Of a DNA stretch of 64,000 nt, positions 60,756-64,000 are shown in pieces. Location of the stretch: the NCBI RefSeq assembly GCF_000220525.1, contig NZ_AFPK01000043.1, positions 1 to 64,000 on the forward strand, read 5' to 3'. The position numbers and the translations under genes were made by a program. Positions within the stretch are counted from its first letter, which is position 1. Each line of letters opens with the position of its first letter. Under the pieces are notes generated by a model, which was given only the letters and a program-made list of their open reading frames with translations, was not told the DNA's origin and made no database searches. Origin of the DNA: Ochrovirga pacifica. Lineage in GTDB: Bacteria > Bacteroidota > Bacteroidia > Flavobacteriales > Flavobacteriaceae.

Positions 60756-63221
60756 TTAAAATTTAATTTCTAAAGTCCCGTAAAAATAACGTGGTTCCGC
60801 TGGAATAATACCCGGTCCAGGATACCCCGTTGCTCTGCGTGTAAAATAACTGTTGTCTAAGATATTATTAATTCCGGTTTCTACTAAAAAATGTTTCGAA
60901 AATTTATATGACAAAGAAACATCTAAAATGTTATAAGCAGGGATAGATCCTGCAATACTGTTGTTATTGTTGGGATTGTAAGGAGCATTGGTAACGTCTG
61001 TAAATTGGTCACCTATATATGTATACTGTACATTTCCTAACAAGTTTTTCCAACCAAAACTTGCTCCTGTTTTTAAGTTGATTGCAGGAATAAACTCTAC
61101 CTCATTACCGGCAACACCATTCTCTTCAGATTCAAGATACACAGACTTGGTTACAGCAAAATTGCTATAAACATCTAGCTTTAAATCATCGGCATTTTTA
61201 AAATACGTTTCTTTTATATTCCACTGCAACAACGATTCTAATCCATAAATAAAGGCCGTTCCTATGTTTTTTCGAACCCATTGTGCTCTGTAGGGAGGTT
61301 CATTACTAAACACTTGCCCTATTCTGTTTCCGTAATACAAAGTAAATGCACTTACATCGTAAGAAAAAGCTTTTTTTACCTTTCCGCGTACTCCTACATC
61401 AGCTGTAAATCCCGTTTCATCAGTAATGTTTTCATCAATTACAAAAGAAGGGTTAACTGTTCTAATATCAGAGAATGTTACAGAACGGTAGTTTTGTGAA
61501 ATATTGGCATAACTTTCAAAGGTACGATTGGGTTTGTAGCTTAATCCTAGCCCTAAGAGCACAAAGTTTCTGACAAAGCTATTGTTATCATCAACAAATT
61601 CTGAGAGTTGAGGGTTGTTTCGATTGTAAACAAAATAATATCCTTCGGATTTTGTATTGATGTGTTCGAAACGAAAACCAGGGGTGATACTAAAATGTTT
61701 GTTGATGTTAAAAATATGTTCTCCAAATAAGGATGCGTTAAAGTTCGGGAACTCAAAATCATTTTGATTTGGATACTGTTCTGCATTATCATCAAAAGTA
61801 AAATCGGCATCGGTTCCTTTGCTTCCAGCACCTTGACGTTGACTGTTGTTGGCTTTGTATATTTTACCTCCAATTAAATAGTAATTGGTTTTGTTTCCTA
61901 ATGTATAACTAGATAAAAAACGAGTTTCTATTCCGTAATTTTTAAAATCTCCTACAATTAAATCTCTGTTAAACACATAGGTACCATCAGTATTTTGTTC
62001 ATCTCCATTAACATTAAATAAATTTGGTGCAATTAAATTAGGATTTCCTCTAAATCCAACTGCTTTTCTAGAAGCATCTAAAGCAAATAAGCTTACGGTT
62101 AATTTAGAAACATCCGTTAATTGTTGTTCTAGCTTAAAGTTGTACAATTTCCAATCCACATCAAACCAATTACGTTTTAAATAACTTTGAGTTGGATCTT
62201 CTAAAAATTGTACATCGGACAATCCCCCAGGTTGATGAGCGGTGTAATCAAAAGAGGAAATTTCGAAACTAGCTTTGGTATTTGGGTTGAATTGATATCC
62301 AATGTGTGCGAAAAAGTTTGTGGATTCGTAATCGGAATTCGGACGGAATCCATTTCCTTGTTTTCCGTTGTAATACGCATAATAACTCAGCTTATCAACC
62401 GTTCCGCTCAGTGAGGTGAAATTTGCCAAAGTACCAAAAGAAGCTACTGTGTTTCTTGTTACAAATTCAATCGTTTTTTCTGATGGTTTTTTAGTAATAA
62501 AGTTAATCAATCCACCAAACTGCGTTCCGTATTGCAAAGAAGCTGCTCCTCGGATTACTTGTATTTGCGCTAAAGATTCGCTTGGAGGAGTGTAGTAACT
62601 TTCCGGGTAACCTAGTACATCGGCACTAATATCATAGTCGTTTTGACGGGTGTTAAAATTGGCCGTACGATTAGGGTCTAGCCCTCTTCCCCCAATATTT
62701 AACTGCAAACCACCATCGTTACTATCGTAAATATTCAGACCGGATACTTTAGAAAAAATTTGTCTAGGATTGTTGTTGGCTTTGTTACCACTTACCAAAT
62801 CTAGGTTTACTACTTCTGTTTTTTTACCTGCATAAATGTGAGTTCCTTCTACAGGTTTTAACGTTGTTAATCCGTAGTTAATTCTTTTTTTAGCATTCAA
62901 CACCACAGCAGACAGCTGTTCTTTAATAGGCTGCAATACAACAATGTGTTGTAGTTTTTTTGTTCTTCCAATTTCCTGAGTGATGGGTTCAAATCCATAA
63001 CAAAAAAAGGTATAAGATTCGTTGGTTTTTGGAGTTTCAATTTTTAAGAACCCTTCTTTATTGGTAGTTCCAACATAGAGACTAGCCCCTTTAATTATTT
63101 GTACTCCAACAATAGGTTTTTTAGTTTCAGCATGGATTACTTTGAATCTTGATTGAGCAAATCCAAGTTGAATAAACAAACAAAAAAACAATCCTAATTT
63201 AAAATCCTTTAATCTCATCAT
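60756..63221 (-). CDS. TonB-dependent receptor, FecA-like
   Basis: An 821-residue outer-membrane receptor (820 if the second of two ATGs is used). The signal MRLKDFKLGLFFCLFIQLGFAQ is followed by a CarboxypepD-like domain (22-110), a TonB-box/plug region (SAVVLNAKKRINYGLTTLKP, RQIFSKVSGLNIYDSNDGGL, IRGAASLQYGTQFGGLINFI), then a 22-strand barrel ending EPRYFYGTLEIKF. The FecA-like plug suggests ferric-complex import, which fits the haem-binding partner. It overlaps the HTTM gene by 23 bp. Confidence 0.92.
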   Translation of the reverse strand: MMRLKDFKLGLFFCLFIQLGFAQSRFKVIHAETKKPIVGVQIIKGASLYVGTTNKEGFLKIETPKTNESYTFFCYGFEPITQEIGRTKKLQHIVVLQPIKEQLSAVVLNAKKRINYGLTTLKPVEGTHIYAGKKTEVVNLDLVSGNKANNNPRQIFSKVSGLNIYDSNDGGLQLNIGGRGLDPNRTANFNTRQNDYDISADVLGYPESYYTPPSESLAQIQVIRGAASLQYGTQFGGLINFITKKPSEKTIEFVTRNTVASFGTLANFTSLSGTVDKLSYYAYYNGKQGNGFRPNSDYESTNFFAHIGYQFNPNTKASFEISSFDYTAHQPGGLSDVQFLEDPTQSYLKRNWFDVDWKLYNFKLEQQLTDVSKLTVSLFALDASRKAVGFRGNPNLIAPNLFNVNGDEQNTDGTYVFNRDLIVGDFKNYGIETRFLSSYTLGNKTNYYLIGGKIYKANNSQRQGAGSKGTDADFTFDDNAEQYPNQNDFEFPNFNASLFGEHIFNINKHFSITPGFRFEHINTKSEGYYFVYNRNNPQLSEFVDDNNSFVRNFVLLGLGLSYKPNRTFESYANISQNYRSVTFSDIRTVNPSFVIDENITDETGFTADVGVRGKVKKAFSYDVSAFTLYYGNRIGQVFSNEPPYRAQWVRKNIGTAFIYGLESLLQWNIKETYFKNADDLKLDVYSNFAVTKSVYLESEENGVAGNEVEFIPAINLKTGASFGWKNLLGNVQYTYIGDQFTDVTNAPYNPNNNNSIAGSIPAYNILDVSLSYKFSKHFLVETGINNILDNSYFTRRATGYPGPGIIPAEPRYFYGTLEIKF

Positions 63222-64000
63222 TTAAGGGTAAAATCCATGTTTTATTATAAAAACTTTCTTCTTCTTTGTACAGGTCAATTTTTGGATTGATAAATAACTG
63301 ATTTAACCTTCCGTTTAAAGCCACATAACTCTCCACAAAAATTTGTATGTTTTGATGTCCTTGACTTTTAAAGTGATCGCCTAACTTATGAGCGTATTCC
63401 AATATAAAATCGGGCTGAAAACTCATTTGTTTGATTTGAAAAGACGTTAAAAAATCAGAATTTTTTACATAAAACTTCTTTCCTGTTATACTGTCTTTAA
63501 CCGTAAAAGTAGTGTGTCCTGCTTTTTCCATTAACATCACTCGCCAAGAAAATCGAAACCCTTGCTCGTGCCAAAAAAGCTCGCCTGGGTAACATAAATT
63601 TCTGAACGGCAAAAGTAATTGAATTACAAAAAATAGACTAATTATAAATAGTATATTTTTCGGCTTTTTATAAAGGTATCTGTCTGACTTACAAACGGTA
63701 TTCTTTAGGTTGATTTTAAACAGATTTTTAAGTACTTCTATAAATTTTATATGCCATTTACTGTCAAAAAAAATGAGTGTGGCACAAATCATAATATAGG
63801 GAAACATGCCTATGTTAAAAAGAATTCTGGTAAATACATGAAACACCACAACTGCTACAAAAGCATAGGGTCTTGTTTTTTTATACCATAATAAAAATGG
63901 AACGGACAAATCGTACACAGCACCACTCCAACTCATGGTAAAATGAAACCAAGTTTGATTCATAAACTGTCCTATAATTGGTAAATCTGTTTTAGAAGAC
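63199..64000 (-). CDS. HTTM domain membrane protein (5' end beyond the window)
   Basis: At least 267 codons are open and continue past the window's right edge, so the start is missing. Membrane segments AVYDLSVPFLLWYKKTRPYA, VAVVVFHVFTRILFNIGMFP and IILFIISLFFVIQLLLPF match the HTTM (vitamin K-dependent gamma-carboxylase-like) family, and the soluble part carries PGELFWHEQGFRFSWRVMLM, a conserved HTTM segment. The reaction in bacteria is unknown. It overlaps the FecA-like receptor gene by 23 bp; the operon HTTM-receptor-haem-binding protein suggests a role in iron acquisition. Confidence 0.85.
   Translation of the reverse strand, partial: SSKTDLPIIGQFMNQTWFHFTMSWSGAVYDLSVPFLLWYKKTRPYAFVAVVVFHVFTRILFNIGMFPYIMICATLIFFDSKWHIKFIEVLKNLFKINLKNTVCKSDRYLYKKPKNILFIISLFFVIQLLLPFRNLCYPGELFWHEQGFRFSWRVMLMEKAGHTTFTVKDSITGKKFYVKNSDFLTSFQIKQMSFQPDFILEYAHKLGDHFKSQGHQNIQIFVESYVALNGRLNQLFINPKIDLYKEEESFYNKTWILPLNDEIKGF

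Overview
This 64 kb window looks like chromosomal DNA of a marine-type member of the Flavobacteriaceae (Bacteroidota). The support is low GC, Bacteroidota-type promoters (TAnnTTTG at -7, sometimes TTTG at -33), a PorQ type IX secretion component, a SusC/SusD pair, the alternative Bacteroidota GlmU-like protein, a PUR-alpha-like DUF3276 protein, and many Sec- or lipobox-bearing outer-membrane proteins. I cannot name genus or species from sequence alone. No rRNA, tRNA, CRISPR array or prophage was seen.

Layout. 0.1-8.5 kb is housekeeping: DUF3276, an ABC exporter, nusB-yajC, ybbR-coaE, porQ-cmk, queE and a small lipoprotein. 8.7-20.2 kb is a nutrient-acquisition locus. It has a LytTR regulator and LytS-like kinase, a direct repeat with LytTR-like 21-bp spacing, then a large zinc protease, SusC, SusD, a DUF5018-like lipoprotein and a second HExxH lipoprotein. 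Two peptidases in place of glycosidases suggest protein or peptide use. 20.3-26.2 kb is a MarR-fadN-fadA-fadE beta-oxidation operon. 26.4-30.3 kb is a divergent ABC-2 exporter operon with a sigma-54-type response regulator lacking its DNA-binding domain. A motif shared by both promoter regions may be the MarR operator.

30.3-36.3 kb is accessory DNA. It holds a PrcB-like lipoprotein between inverted repeats, a REP-associated tyrosine transposase (RAYT), at least a dozen palindromic GCTCC-N3-GGAGC elements (some paired as REPIN-like units), and an islet (2H phosphoesterase, acetyltransferase, Crp-like regulator) between two ~145 bp repeats. It ends with an HTH protein and a DUF6266 gene, upstream of which lies a 140 bp array of TGACACANNN units with exact 10-bp periodicity. 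That array is the strongest candidate here for an undescribed regulatory structure.

36.4-60 kb is mostly core metabolism: alcohol dehydrogenase, nitroreductase, LLM oxidoreductase, sugar kinase, EF-hand protein, OmpA lipoprotein, helicase, MBL-fold hydrolase, Lrp regulator, M14 and M1 peptidases, apt-glmU-like, guaB, a universal stress protein and a DAACS symporter. 57-64 kb is iron-related: feoA-feoB-FeoB-associated protein, then a truncated HTTM gene, a FecA-like receptor and a haem-binding-domain protein in one operon.

Several start codons were moved downstream of the longest open frame where an ATG follows a recognisable promoter or matches the usual family N-terminus.
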